DNA of 64,000 nucleotides from Actinacidiphila glaucinigra (GCF_900188405.1 NZ_FZOF01000002.1:310001-374000), one strand, 5' to 3'; positions 23,603 to 32,779 are shown, numbered from the stretch's first letter. Translations and numbers: made by a program. The notes: generated by a model not told the origin, from the letters alone.

Positions 23603-25171
23603 CTACCCCTTGCTCACCGCCGTCAGCACCTCCGGCAGGCGGCCCAGCAGGCGCGGCGCCGCCGTGCGGACCCCCAGCACCGCGAACGCGGCCCCGTAGA
23701 GGCAGCCCAGCGGCAGCAGGAGCCACAGCGCGCCGTGCCGCCCCGAGACATGGAGCCAGATCAGCAGGCCGAGCACGGGAAGCGTGATCACCGCGCCCGT
23801 CAGCGCGCCCCCGACGAGACTGAGCCAGGCCAGGCTCGTCTGGCCCGGCGCGGCCGCGCTCCCGAAGCGGTTCTCCTGCGGCATGGAGTAGGGGAAGCGC
23901 ACGCTCGCCCAGGCGCCGGTGGCGACCAGCGCCCCCAGCAGCGCGAAGGAGAGCCCGAGCGTCTCGGCCGCCGCGTCCGCCCGCCCCAGCAGAAGGGCCG
24001 CGCCGATGGTGACGACGGCCACGTACGGGACGCCCACCACCGCGATCGCCAGGGCCCGACCGCGCAGTTCGGCGTACGCGTCCGTGCGGGAGGAGATCGT
24101 CGCGGCGACCGTCCAGAAGGCGGAGCCGTCCATGCCGAACTGGTTGTACATCTGCAGCCCGAGCAGTCCCGCCGCCCAGCAGGCGGTGTAGACGCTGCCG
24201 TCCTGGACCGCCGAGACGAGCGGCAGCAGCAGCCCCACGGCCAGGGCGGTGGCCCAGGCGGCCTTGGTCCGCGGATCGCGCCAGGCGTAGCGGAACTGGC
24301 GCTCCATGACGGTGCCGGTGCGCCCCTCGGGGAACAGCCGGAACCGGGTCTCCCGGACGCTCGACGGGCCCGCCTGCAGCGTGGAGGCGTCCGGGCGGGT
24401 CATGAGCCGGTCCAGACTGGTGTGCCACCACACGAGCACCAGTGCCAGCACGGCCCCGGTCCAGGCGAGTTCGGCGACCGCGAGCCCGTACGAGCCCTCC
24501 CCCGCCGACCGCACCGCGTCCAGCGCCGAGGCCGGCGGCACCCAGCGCAGCACGGTGGTGAACGCACTGATCCGCTCCAGACCGTGCCCGGAGGTGAGCG
24601 CGTTGGCGGCCAGACTGACCAACTGGGCGCCCACCGCGATCAGTACACCGCTGAGGACCGCCAGGTCGCGCCCCTTGCGGCTGGTCAGCAGCCGCGTGTT
24701 GGCCGCGGCGACGGCCCGCGACAGGGCCACGCACAGCAGTACGGCGAGCGGCACCGCGAGCACCGCGGCCACCGCCGACGCGGCGTCCCCCGCGACGGAC
24801 ACCGCCGCGCCGGCCACCACCAGGAACGTCAGCAGCGGCCCGACGCCCACCAGCGAGGACACCAGGAGCGCCCGGACCAGCGGCCACGGCCGCAGCGGCA
24901 GCATGGCCAGCCGGGTCGGGTCGAGGGTGTCGTCGCCGCCGAAGACGAACAGCGGCATGACGGCCCAGCCGACCCCGAGCACCACACCGACGCCGACGGC
25001 CGCCGAGGGCGCGTACTCGTTCCCCCGCAGGACGACGAGCCCCACGCACATGCCCAGCGCGTACAGCAGCGACACCAGGGTGCCGACGATCCAGCCGACC
25101 CGGCGGCCGGTCGACTGGCGCAGCCCGTTGCGCAGGACCGACAGCTTGAGCCGTACGAAGGTGCCCGTCAC
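23603..25171 (-). CDS. ABC transporter permease (exporter, large)
   Basis: The 522-residue protein has about twelve hydrophobic helices in two similar halves and no binding-protein contact domain, as in ABC-2-like export permeases of actinobacteria. Its GTG start overlaps the stop of the ATPase gene by 4 bases (GTGA), so the two subunits are made together. It converges with the anti-sigma fragment gene, 38 bases away. The cargo is unknown: drugs, lipids or peptides are all possible. No regulator is adjacent. Confidence 0.82.
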   Translation of the reverse strand: MTGTFVRLKLSVLRNGLRQSTGRRVGWIVGTLVSLLYALGMCVGLVVLRGNEYAPSAAVGVGVVLGVGWAVMPLFVFGGDDTLDPTRLAMLPLRPWPLVRALLVSSLVGVGPLLTFLVVAGAAVSVAGDAASAVAAVLAVPLAVLLCVALSRAVAAANTRLLTSRKGRDLAVLSGVLIAVGAQLVSLAANALTSGHGLERISAFTTVLRWVPPASALDAVRSAGEGSYGLAVAELAWTGAVLALVLVWWHTSLDRLMTRPDASTLQAGPSSVRETRFRLFPEGRTGTVMERQFRYAWRDPRTKAAWATALAVGLLLPLVSAVQDGSVYTACWAAGLLGLQMYNQFGMDGSAFWTVAATISSRTDAYAELRGRALAIAVVGVPYVAVVTIGAALLLGRADAAAETLGLSFALLGALVATGAWASVRFPYSMPQENRFGSAAAPGQTSLAWLSLVGGALTGAVITLPVLGLLIWLHVSGRHGALWLLLPLGCLYGAAFAVLGVRTAAPRLLGRLPEVLTAVSKG

Positions 25172-25956
25172 GACCGGCTCGCCCCGCCGAGCCAGTCCAG
25201 GTCCTGCCCCGGCCCGCGGTCGCGGGCGCCCACCAGGGTCAGGAAGGCGTCCTGCAGCGTCGGCGCCTGCCCGCGCACCTCGGCGAGCGGGCCCTGGGCC
25301 ACGATCGTGCCGGTGGCCATCACCGCCACCCAGTCGCACAGGCTCTCCACGAGCTCCATGACGTGCGAGGAGAAGACGACGGTCGCCCCGGACCCGGTGT
25401 AGCGCTCCAGCACCCCGCGGATCACCTGGGCGGAGACGGGGTCGACCCCCTCGAAGGGCTCGTCCAGGAAGAGCACTTCGGGATTGTGCAGCAGCGCCGC
25501 GGCGAGGCCGATCTTCTTGCGCATGCCCGTCGAGTAGTCCACGACGAGCTTGTTGGCGGCGCCGGCGAGGTCGAGGACGTCGAGCAACTGGGCGGCGCGG
25601 CGGTCGGTCTCCGCGCCCGGAATGCCGCGCAGCCGGCCGGTGTACGCCAGCAGCTCCCGGCCGGTGAGCCGCTCGAAGAGCCGGAGCCCCTCCGGCAGGA
25701 CACCGATCCGGGACTTCACGGCGACCGGGTCGCGCCAGACGTCGGCGCCGCCGACCTCGATGAGGCCGTGGTCGGGCCGCAGCAGCCCGGTCACCATCGA
25801 CAGGGTGGTGGTCTTGCCCGCCCCGTTGGGCCCCACGAGCCCCACGAAGTGTCCGGCGGGCAGCGTCAGATCGATCCCGGCGACGGCGACCTGCTGCCCG
25901 AAGCGTTTCCACAGCCCATGGACGCGCACGGCGGGCGCGACGGATGCGTTCGGCAT
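25168..25956 (-). CDS. ABC transporter ATP-binding protein
   Basis: The 262-residue nucleotide-binding subunit has Walker A GPNGAGKTTT (42-51), the Q-loop region RIGVLPEGLRLFERLT, signature YSTGMRKKI, Walker B VLFLDEPFEGVD and the H-loop SSHVMELVE. The signature STGMRKK is the form seen in ABC-2 exporters. It powers the membrane subunit encoded next, with which it overlaps by 4 bases. ATG 25956 is the only good start. It belongs to a simple two-gene exporter with no substrate-binding protein. Confidence 0.92.
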   Translation of the reverse strand: MPNASVAPAVRVHGLWKRFGQQVAVAGIDLTLPAGHFVGLVGPNGAGKTTTLSMVTGLLRPDHGLIEVGGADVWRDPVAVKSRIGVLPEGLRLFERLTGRELLAYTGRLRGIPGAETDRRAAQLLDVLDLAGAANKLVVDYSTGMRKKIGLAAALLHNPEVLFLDEPFEGVDPVSAQVIRGVLERYTGSGATVVFSSHVMELVESLCDWVAVMATGTIVAQGPLAEVRGQAPTLQDAFLTLVGARDRGPGQDLDWLGGASRS

Positions 25957-25990
25957 CCGCCCAGCCTATGCCGAGGGGGGTGCGGCCCGG

Positions 25991-26674
25991 CTAGCGTCCG
26001 CAGGCATACGCGAGGGGGGAGATCAGCTCCTCGGTGTCCGGCAGCCACCGGTTGAGGGCGGTGGGCTGGCGCACCCACTGCACGACACCGCCCGTGCCGA
26101 GGCGGGTGGGCGGGGCCGGGACCCAGTCGCCGTCGCCGCGCACCACCAGGTCGAGCGAGGAGGGCGCCCAGCCGAGCCGGCGCAGCAGGTCCGGCACCTT
26201 GACGACGGCCCCGGGCAGCACGAAGAAGATCATCCGGCGGGACGGGGTCCCGAGCACCGGGCCGAGCGGCAGTTCCATGCGCTCCATACGGGCCAGCGCG
26301 AGGCAGCCGGCGTCCTCCGGGACGTCGATCGCGTCGAAGGTGCGTCCGGTGGGGAGGAGGACCGACGCATGGGGCTGCCGCTGCCACATCCTGCGCACCG
26401 CCGGACCGCTCCCGCTGGCCTCGCCGACCCAGCCCGGCCCGGACGGGTGCGCCCCGGGCGCCGGGCAGGCGGTGTCACCGCAGGAACAGCGCGGACCACC
26501 GCGGCCGGAGATGCCGGAGGGGCCGGAGGGGGAGGCGTCCTCGACGAGCCAGGCACCGGGCAGCACGTCCCAGTGCCGCTCCTCCGCGTACCCGACGGCG
26601 GCGTCGAGGAGTTGGCCGGCGTTCCGCCGCGGGGCTGCGATGGTGTGTTCCACGGTGTCTTCCACGACGTTCAC
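25991..26674 (-). CDS. Bifunctional DNA primase/polymerase-like (Prim-Pol) domain protein
   Basis: The 227-residue protein resembles the N-terminal Prim-Pol domain of archaeo-eukaryotic primase-type proteins. It has LLDAAVGYAEERHWDVLPGAW at the start and the cysteine cluster CSCGDTACPAPGAHP, where the common form has GKHP. FDAIDVPEDAG may hold the metal-binding acidic pair, though it is not the canonical DxD. No helicase or mobile-element gene is nearby, so it is the chromosomal Streptomyces type, whose role is unclear. The start is a GTG (26674); the GTG three codons on is as good. It is transcribed 34 bases upstream of the ABC operon and may share its transcript. Confidence 0.7.
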   Translation of the reverse strand: MNVVEDTVEHTIAAPRRNAGQLLDAAVGYAEERHWDVLPGAWLVEDASPSGPSGISGRGGPRCSCGDTACPAPGAHPSGPGWVGEASGSGPAVRRMWQRQPHASVLLPTGRTFDAIDVPEDAGCLALARMERMELPLGPVLGTPSRRMIFFVLPGAVVKVPDLLRRLGWAPSSLDLVVRGDGDWVPAPPTRLGTGGVVQWVRQPTALNRWLPDTEELISPLAYACGR

Positions 26675-26861
26675 AACTGCGCTGCCCAGCGCGGGTTACG
26701 GGCTGTGACGTCCCGGCCTCGCGGCTCATGCCGGGCGCACGGGAGCACAAGCGGGGGCGCGCGGTAGGGGAGGTCCGGCATCCGGGTAGTCACCCTTGGG
26801 TGTGTAAGCATGCATCCCTCCGTAAATTATGTCGTTTGCGGGGCATTTGAGTGGCGCGTAC

Positions 26862-26889
26862 CGGGAAGGGATCTTCGGGAAGGGATCTT
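26862..26889. repeat. Tandem 14-bp direct repeat upstream of the NsdA-like gene
   Basis: CGGGAAGGGATCTT occurs twice without a gap (26862-26875 and 26876-26889), 36 bases before the ATG at 26925. Two identical sites in tandem could bind a regulator cooperatively, or be a recent local duplication of the leader. A lower-GC tract (26816-26835) lies just before it and may hold the promoter. Confidence 0.6.
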
Positions 26890-26924
26890 GAGGTCCCGAA
26901 AGCGGCAGCTGTGAGGGGGAGCCC

Positions 26925-28307
26925 ATGGCCGCACGACCGCTCGTCGCCCGCCAGCCGAACGAACGGCTGCAGGCACTGATCCAGGAGGCAGGCTGCTCCA
27001 ACGCCGGATTGGCCCGCCGGGTCAACATGTGCGGCGCGGAGCACGGCCTCGACCTGCGTTACGACAAGACCTCCGTGGCCCGCTGGCTACGCGGCCAGCA
27101 ACCGAGGGGCCGGGCCCCGGCGATCATCGCCGAGGCCATCGGCCGCAAGCTGGGCCGCACCGTCACCATCGACGAGATCGGCATGGCCAACGGCAAGAAC
27201 CTGGCCACCGGCGTCGGCCTGCACTTCTCGCCCACCGTGCTCGGCGCGATCGAGCAGGTCTGCGAGTTGTGGCGGAGCGACGTCGGCCGCCGGGACTTCC
27301 TCACCGGTTCCAGCGTGGCGGCCTCGGCCCTGGTCGAGCCCAGCCGGGACTGGCTGATCACCCGGGCCGACACGCAGGTCGCGCGCGCCGGCGGGCAGCG
27401 CGTCGGCATGTCCGACGTCGAGGCGGTACGGGCCACGACCCGGGCGCTGAACGAACTCGACCACCGCTTCGGCAGCGGTCATGTCCGCCCGGTGGTGGTG
27501 CACTACCTCAACAGCGTGGTCTCCGGGCTGCTCGCCGGCTCCTACCGGGAGGCGACGGGGCGTCAGCTCTTCTCGGCTGTCGCCCGGCTGACCGAACTCG
27601 CCGGCTACATGGCCGTCGACACCGGCCAACCCGGCCTGGCCCAGCGCTACTACATCCAGGCGCTGCGGCTGGCCCAGGCGGCGGGCGACCGCGCGTACGG
27701 GGGCTACGTCCTGGCCGCCGGGATGAGCCACCTCGCCGCGCAGCTCGGCACCCCGCGCGAGATCGCCCAACTCGCCCGCGCCGCACAGGAGGGCGCCCGC
27801 GGCCAGGTCACCGCCACCGCGCAGGCCATGTTCCACGCGGCGGAGGCCCGCGGCCACGCGCTGATGGGAGACGCACGGGCCTGCGGCGCCGCCGCGGGGC
27901 AGGCCGTGGAGGCGCTGGAACGCTCCGAACCGGGCGACGACCCCGACTGGATCCGGCACTTCGGCCCGGCCTACCTCGCCGACGAGCTCGCCCACTGCCA
28001 CCGCGACCTCAACCAGGCGCCGCAGGCGGTCCGCCGCGCCGAGGAGGCACTGGCCGGGCACGCCCCCGACAAGGCCCGCCGCCGCGCCATCGGCCTGTTG
28101 CTGCTCGCCCAGGCCCAGGTCCAGCAGCGGGAGATCGAGCAGGCCTGCAGCACCGGCGCCCAGGCCGTCGAACTGCTCGCCACACTCCGCACGACCCGCG
28201 GCGCGGAGTACCTCGACGACCTCCGTCTGCGTCTGCAGCCGTACGCGGCGGAGAGCGCCGTCCGGGAGTTCGACGCCCGGCTCGAGGAGGAGGAACTGGC
28301 GGCGTGA
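26925..28307 (+). CDS. NsdA/NsdB-like TPR transcriptional regulator
   Basis: The 460-residue protein has an N-terminal XRE-like DNA-binding region (about 12-75: LIQEAGCSNAGLARRVN and SVARWLRGQQPRG) and a long C-terminal TPR array (about 165-440). The junction DFLTGSSVAASAL at about 125 is a hallmark of this Streptomyces family, which includes NsdA and NsdB, negative regulators of sporulation and antibiotic production. It is probably a cytosolic developmental regulator, but its precise paralogue cannot be decided by eye. A GAGGGGGAG site precedes ATG 26925. The 14-bp tandem repeat lies in its leader and a strong hairpin follows its stop. Confidence 0.82.
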   Translation: MAARPLVARQPNERLQALIQEAGCSNAGLARRVNMCGAEHGLDLRYDKTSVARWLRGQQPRGRAPAIIAEAIGRKLGRTVTIDEIGMANGKNLATGVGLHFSPTVLGAIEQVCELWRSDVGRRDFLTGSSVAASALVEPSRDWLITRADTQVARAGGQRVGMSDVEAVRATTRALNELDHRFGSGHVRPVVVHYLNSVVSGLLAGSYREATGRQLFSAVARLTELAGYMAVDTGQPGLAQRYYIQALRLAQAAGDRAYGGYVLAAGMSHLAAQLGTPREIAQLARAAQEGARGQVTATAQAMFHAAEARGHALMGDARACGAAAGQAVEALERSEPGDDPDWIRHFGPAYLADELAHCHRDLNQAPQAVRRAEEALAGHAPDKARRRAIGLLLLAQAQVQQREIEQACSTGAQAVELLATLRTTRGAEYLDDLRLRLQPYAAESAVREFDARLEEEELAA

Positions 28308-28317
28308 CGGCACGGGA

Positions 28318-28344
28318 GGACGGGGGCGTCGCGCGCCCCCGTCC
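28318..28344 (+). terminator. Terminator of the NsdA-like gene
   Basis: GGACGGGGGCG and CGCCCCCGTCC form an 11-bp perfect stem with a TCGCG loop, starting 10 bases after the stop codon. A short TTAC follows, without a T-run. Confidence 0.75.
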
Positions 28345-28512
28345 GCCGAATCGTTACAGGAACGACATCAACCCAGCCCCAGGGGCACCCTGTTCCGCGG
28401 CAGAAGGCGCCCCGGACCCCGCAGGACCGACCGCGGCGTGGTGACGTCCCGAGCAGACCCGGTAGCGTGAGCCGACGATTCCGTAGCGACGGAGAAGGCA
28501 GAGGTACCGGTG

Positions 28513-29790
28513 ATGCACGGCGGACGCGGTGACGAGGCGTATCCGGAGGTGCACGAGGGCGTGGTGCTGCCCGCGGACGGGGGCATACCCGGCCCGGGAG
28601 CGACCGCGGCATGGGGTGCAGGCCCCGCGGCCGGGCAGCCGTGGGGCGAGCAGCCCCAGGCGTACAACCCCCCGCAGCAGTCCCTCCCGGACACCGACGC
28701 CACACAGCTCTTCCCGCCGTACCCGCAGGCCCGGCCGCCCATGCCGGCCCACGCGCCGCAGCAGCCCCCGGCGCCCCAGTTCCAGCCCGGCCCCGTGGCG
28801 GACGCCACACAGGTCTTCCCGCCGTACCCGACGCCCGAGGCCGCGTACGGCATGCGTCCTGGAGACGCGGACGCCACCCAGCACCTGCCGCGCTTCGAGG
28901 ACGCGCCGACCCCGCAGGGGGCCCCCGGGTACGGCTACCCGCACGAGGCCCAGCACCAGGGCCACCAGGGCCACGACGGGATGCCCCCGGCGCAGCAGCC
29001 CCACGACGACTTCGGGCACCTGTACCGCCAGGACGGCCCGCCCCCGCAGCAGCCCGGCTACGCCGCCGCCCCGGACTACGCACAGCCCGCCTACGGGCAG
29101 CGGGACCACGCGCCGCAGCCGTCCTACGGATACGACGAGCCCGCACCGACCCGCCGCAGGCTCACCCCGGCCGCGCTGATCGGCATCGTCGTCGGCGGCT
29201 GCGCCGTCGCGGGTCTCCTGGCGGGTGCCCTGATGAGCGGCGGGGACGACGACCCGGCCGCGGCCCAGTCCCCGGCGCCCTCGTCGAGCGCCTCCGCCCC
29301 GGCCTCCTCCGGCGGAGGCGGCGGCGAGAACGCGGCGGAGAAGCAGGCCAAGGGACTGGAGGCGCTGCTCAAGACGAGCGGCAGCAACCGCACCTCGGTG
29401 ATCAACGCGGTCGCCGGCATCAAGGGCTGCCGGAACCTGGACGGGGCGGCCGCCGACCTGCGGGCCGCCGCTCAGCAGCGCAACGACCTGATGACGCAGT
29501 TGAAGTCGCTGCCGGTGGACAAGCTCCCCAACCACCAGGCCCTCACCGACGCCCTCAACAAGGCGTGGACGGCCTCCGCGGCCGCCGACAACCACTACGC
29601 GGCCTGGGCCGACCAGCTCAAGGGCGGCAAGAAGTTCTGCCGCCACGGCCAGGCGCGCCACACCGACCAGTACGCGGCGGGCAACACCCAGAGCGGCACC
29701 GCCTCGCAGGCCAAGGCCGCCGCGGCCGCGCTGTGGAACCCCATCGCCAAGAAGTACGGGCTGACGCAGCACCAGGGCGGTCAGCTCTGA
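28513..29790 (+). CDS. Pro/Gln-rich single-pass membrane protein with DATQ repeats
   Basis: The 425-residue protein has a disordered N-terminal 215 residues rich in Pro, Gln, Gly and His, one membrane helix (LIGIVVGGCAVAGLLAGALM), a Ser/Ala/Gly linker and an exported helical C-terminal domain of about 155 residues with a Cys pair (IKGCRNLD, KKFCRHGQ). The disordered part repeats DATQLFPPYP, DATQVFPPYP and DATQHLPRF. Such cytosolic Thr repeats are found in proteins around Ser/Thr kinases and FHA domains, so it may be a phosphorylated scaffold (inference). ATG 28513 is used; GTG 28510 is also possible. It is a single-gene unit with a 12-bp-stem terminator after it. Confidence 0.7.
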   Translation: MHGGRGDEAYPEVHEGVVLPADGGIPGPGATAAWGAGPAAGQPWGEQPQAYNPPQQSLPDTDATQLFPPYPQARPPMPAHAPQQPPAPQFQPGPVADATQVFPPYPTPEAAYGMRPGDADATQHLPRFEDAPTPQGAPGYGYPHEAQHQGHQGHDGMPPAQQPHDDFGHLYRQDGPPPQQPGYAAAPDYAQPAYGQRDHAPQPSYGYDEPAPTRRRLTPAALIGIVVGGCAVAGLLAGALMSGGDDDPAAAQSPAPSSSASAPASSGGGGGENAAEKQAKGLEALLKTSGSNRTSVINAVAGIKGCRNLDGAAADLRAAAQQRNDLMTQLKSLPVDKLPNHQALTDALNKAWTASAAADNHYAAWADQLKGGKKFCRHGQARHTDQYAAGNTQSGTASQAKAAAAALWNPIAKKYGLTQHQGGQL

Positions 29791-29801
29791 CGCGAACTCC
29801 C

Positions 29802-29848
29802 CCGGAGGCACCGGAGCGCCCCGCGGCCACGGCCGTCGGTGCCTCCGG
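29802..29848. terminator. Two-way terminator between convergent genes
   Basis: CCGGAGGCACCG (29802-29813) pairs perfectly with CGGTGCCTCCGG (29837-29848); the 23-base loop contains its own GGCC-ACGGCC folding. It lies 12 bases after the DATQ-repeat gene and 44 bases beyond the stop of the lipoprotein gene on the other strand. Confidence 0.7.
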
Positions 29849-29891
29849 CCGCCCGGTGGACTCCCGACGCCCGTGAAGGCCTGGGCGCCCG

Positions 29892-31166
29892 TCAGCCCGT
29901 GGCGTCCTCCAGGGTCTTCGTCACGTCCACGAAGCCCTTGCGGGCGGCGACGAGCCGGCCGTTCTCGACCTTCTGGAAGGTGACCCAGCCGTTGACCAGG
30001 CGCGGCTGCTCCATGACGGCGGCGGCGTCCTGCTCCCGCCAGCCGAGCGCGGGCGTGAGGCCGTCGGTGGAGACGTTGTGCGCCGCGTCCAGTGCCCTCT
30101 TCAGCGTCGTGGCCGTGATCGCCTGGTCCTTGCCCATCTTCTCGATGACCGCGGTGAGGGCGGTGTAGGCGATCCACGTGGTCTGCACGCCCGGGTCGTT
30201 CGGGTCCAGGTCGTTGTCGCCGAAGGCGTACCTCTTGATCGTGTTCCGCATCAGCGCCCAGCGGGTGTCGGAGGCCGGCGGGTACCAGCCGGTGATGTAG
30301 GCGCCCTCCAGCGGGCTGTTGGCGCCGCCGGTGCTGTCGAGGGTGGACTGCTGGACGCTGCCGAGGACGGAGGCGATCCGCGCCTTGGGACCCTGCTCGA
30401 CGCCGGTGACCGGGTCCGTGGTGGTCGTGCGGCGGAAGGCGTCGAAGAAGGTGGCGGTCTTGTCGCCGAGCGCGGCGCTCACGCAGTCGCCGGGCTTGTT
30501 GGCGCCGATCGCCTGCCGGGAGACCGTGTTGTAGTCGGTCGCGTCCTCGGCGGTGCGCAGGTCGGCGGCACTGGTGCGGCCCGCGTCGCGCAGTCCGGCG
30601 TCGAGGAAGTGCGCGAAGATGTCGCCCGCGGCGGTGTCGGGGCGTATGAGGCTCACCTTGTCGCACTTGCCCGCCAGTTGACGGCCGGCACCGGCCATCA
30701 GCGCGGGCAGCCCGCCGTTGATGGGATAGGAGAGCGGGCTCTCGAACTCGTCCCGGGTGATGCCGTATCCGCCGAGGTACGGGATGCCCTCGGCCTCCAG
30801 CGTGGAGGTGAAGGCGGCGCCGTACTGGCTGTAGGAGCCGACGACGGCGACCGCGCCCTCTTCGGCGGCCCGCTCGGCGCAGTCGCCGGCGCCGAGCGAG
30901 TTGTTGTGGTCGTTGCAGGTGATGACCTTCAGCTCACGGCCGCCGATGCCGCCGCGGGCGTTGACGTACTTGGCGTAGGTCTTGGCCATGGCCGGCATGC
31001 CCGGCATGTTGGTCGCGTTGGTGTTCTGCGGTGCCCACGTCATGACCACGATCGGGCCCGTGGTGCCGTCGGTCCCCCCGGGGAGCGTGCCGCACCCGGC
31101 CAGCAGTGCGACTCCGGCCATCGCGGACACGAAGGGAACAGCTCTGCGTGTACGGCAATCACTCAT
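29892..31166 (-). CDS. Branched-chain amino-acid-type ABC substrate-binding lipoprotein
   Basis: The 424-residue protein has a lipoprotein signal ending LLAGC (Cys25) and a type-1 periplasmic-binding fold (Peripla_BP_6): a first lobe from about 38 and the AVVGSYSQYGAAFTSTLEAEGIPYL segment near 110-135. Family members bind Leu/Ile/Val, amides or urea outside the membrane and hand them to LivHMFG permeases. No permease or ATPase is adjacent, so it must share one elsewhere or act as a sensor. It converges with the DATQ-repeat gene and is divergent from the SCO4402-family gene. Confidence 0.87.
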   Translation of the reverse strand: MSDCRTRRAVPFVSAMAGVALLAGCGTLPGGTDGTTGPIVVMTWAPQNTNATNMPGMPAMAKTYAKYVNARGGIGGRELKVITCNDHNNSLGAGDCAERAAEEGAVAVVGSYSQYGAAFTSTLEAEGIPYLGGYGITRDEFESPLSYPINGGLPALMAGAGRQLAGKCDKVSLIRPDTAAGDIFAHFLDAGLRDAGRTSAADLRTAEDATDYNTVSRQAIGANKPGDCVSAALGDKTATFFDAFRRTTTTDPVTGVEQGPKARIASVLGSVQQSTLDSTGGANSPLEGAYITGWYPPASDTRWALMRNTIKRYAFGDNDLDPNDPGVQTTWIAYTALTAVIEKMGKDQAITATTLKRALDAAHNVSTDGLTPALGWREQDAAAVMEQPRLVNGWVTFQKVENGRLVAARKGFVDVTKTLEDATG

Positions 31167-31335
31167 GGAATGGGAAGATTCCGCGCTTCCCGCAACTCAG
31201 GGGTGAACGTGGGAGAACGGAGGGTCACCATCGGGTGAACAGAATGTGTGGAGCCGGGAGCACGTACGATCGTGCACTGTGCAGAGTACGGAGAAGTCTT
31301 CCCGCCGCGGCACCCGCTCCTCCACGATGGGGGGC

Positions 31336-31773
31336 ATGCCGCTCAACGACATGCCCTGGTGGCGCTGGCGCGCGAACGTGCGCTCCGCGCTGCACATGAT
31401 CAGCGACCCGGTGTTCCAGCGTGAGGTCTGGCTCGCGGGGCAGCCGGGCTACGGCGACGTGACCGACGCCGTCTACCGCCTGGTCGAGGACACCTGGCTG
31501 GACAACTGGTCCGCGGAGAAGTACGTCGGCACCGTCTTCCGGGACTCCCAGGAGGCCGCCCTGGTCGACGTGGCCGTGCTGCGGGTGCTGAAGATACTGC
31601 ACCAGGTGGGTGCGGACGCCCCCGTCTCCGCGTATCTGGAGCACCACGCGTGGCCCGAGGCCGTGCGGGCCGCCCGCGAGGCGCACGTGCGGTTGGCGTC
31701 AGGGGACGGCGAGGACCCGGACACGCCGCCGCGCTCACTGGAAATCCTCAAGATCTACACACGCACGGCCTGA
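31336..31773 (+). CDS. SCO4402-family conserved protein
   Basis: This 145-residue protein matches, by memory of its sequence, the Streptomyces SCO4402 family: NDMPWWRWRANVRSALHMI, YGDVTDAVYRLVEDTWLDNW, then DVAVLRVLKILHQVGADAPV. Function is unknown. It is soluble and helical with no known motif. ATG 31336 is preceded directly by GGGGGG; ATG 31327 and GTG 31279 are in-frame alternatives that would add 3 or 19 residues. It sits upstream of purU on the same strand, 133 bases away, the order I recall for S. coelicolor. Confidence 0.8.
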   Translation: MPLNDMPWWRWRANVRSALHMISDPVFQREVWLAGQPGYGDVTDAVYRLVEDTWLDNWSAEKYVGTVFRDSQEAALVDVAVLRVLKILHQVGADAPVSAYLEHHAWPEAVRAAREAHVRLASGDGEDPDTPPRSLEILKIYTRTA

Positions 31774-31906
31774 GCGCCGTCCGCGCTGCCGTCCGTGCCA
31801 CCGCCCGCGCCGCGGCGCGGGCGGGGTGCCACCTGCGACGACACCCGGGGCGCCCGGCTGGCGGACGGCTTGGAACGGCACGGCGACTTTGTGCGACGCT
31901 AGCCCC

Positions 31907-32779
31907 GTGAACGCCGCCGACGAGTCGCAGCCGCAGCAGTACATCCTGACCCTGTCGTGCCCCGACAAGGCGGGCATCGTGCACGCCGTGTCGAGCTACC
32001 TCTTCATGACCGGGTGCAACATCGAGGACAGCCAGCAGTTCGGCGACCACGACACGGGGCTGTTCTTCATGCGGGTGCACTTCTCCGCGGGCCACCCGGT
32101 CACCGCCGAAAAGCTGCGGGCCAGCTTCGCGGCCGTCGCCGACGCCTACCGCATGGACTGGCAGATCACGCCCTCCGCCGAGCGGATGCGCATCATCCTC
32201 ATGGTCAGCAAGTTCGGGCACTGCCTGAACGACCTGCTCTTCCGCACCAGCATCGGCGCGCTGCCGGTGGAGATCGCCGCCGTGGTCTCCAACCACACCG
32301 ACTTCGCGGAGCTGGCGGGCTCCTACGACGTCCCCTTCCACCACATCCCGGTGACGAAGGAGAACAAGGCCGAGGCCGAGGCGGAACTGCTCTCCCTGGT
32401 GGAGAAGGAGAACGTCCAACTGGTCGTCCTCGCCCGCTACATGCAGGTCCTGTCGGACCACCTCTGCAAGGAGCTGTCCGGCCGGATCATCAACATCCAC
32501 CACTCCTTCCTGCCCAGCTTCAAGGGCGCCCGGCCCTACCACCAGGCCCACGCCCGCGGGGTGAAGCTGATCGGCGCGACGGCGCACTACGTCACCGCCG
32601 ACCTCGACGAGGGCCCGATCATCGAGCAGGAGGTCGAGCGGGTGGGCCACGAGGTCAACCCGGAGCAACTGGTCGCCATCGGCCGCGACGTGGAGTGCCA
32701 GGCCCTGGCGCGCGCCGTGAAGTGGCACAGCGAGCACCGCGTCCTGCTCAACGGCCGCCGCACCGTCGTCTTCGCCTGA
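31907..32779 (+). CDS. purU: Formyltetrahydrofolate deformylase
   Basis: The 290-residue enzyme hydrolyses 10-formyl-THF to THF and formate, balancing one-carbon pools and feeding formate to purine synthesis. It has an N-terminal ACT domain (about 8-85: LTLSCPDKAGIVHAVSSYLF) and a C-terminal formyltransferase-like domain with INIHHSFLPSFKGARPYHQA (catalytic Asn and His) and DLDEGPIIEQ (Asp). Length is usual (280-295). The GTG at 31907 is the only start that keeps the ACT domain intact. It converges with an alpha/beta hydrolase gene. Confidence 0.95.
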   Translation: MNAADESQPQQYILTLSCPDKAGIVHAVSSYLFMTGCNIEDSQQFGDHDTGLFFMRVHFSAGHPVTAEKLRASFAAVADAYRMDWQITPSAERMRIILMVSKFGHCLNDLLFRTSIGALPVEIAAVVSNHTDFAELAGSYDVPFHHIPVTKENKAEAEAELLSLVEKENVQLVVLARYMQVLSDHLCKELSGRIINIHHSFLPSFKGARPYHQAHARGVKLIGATAHYVTADLDEGPIIEQEVERVGHEVNPEQLVAIGRDVECQALARAVKWHSEHRVLLNGRRTVVFA

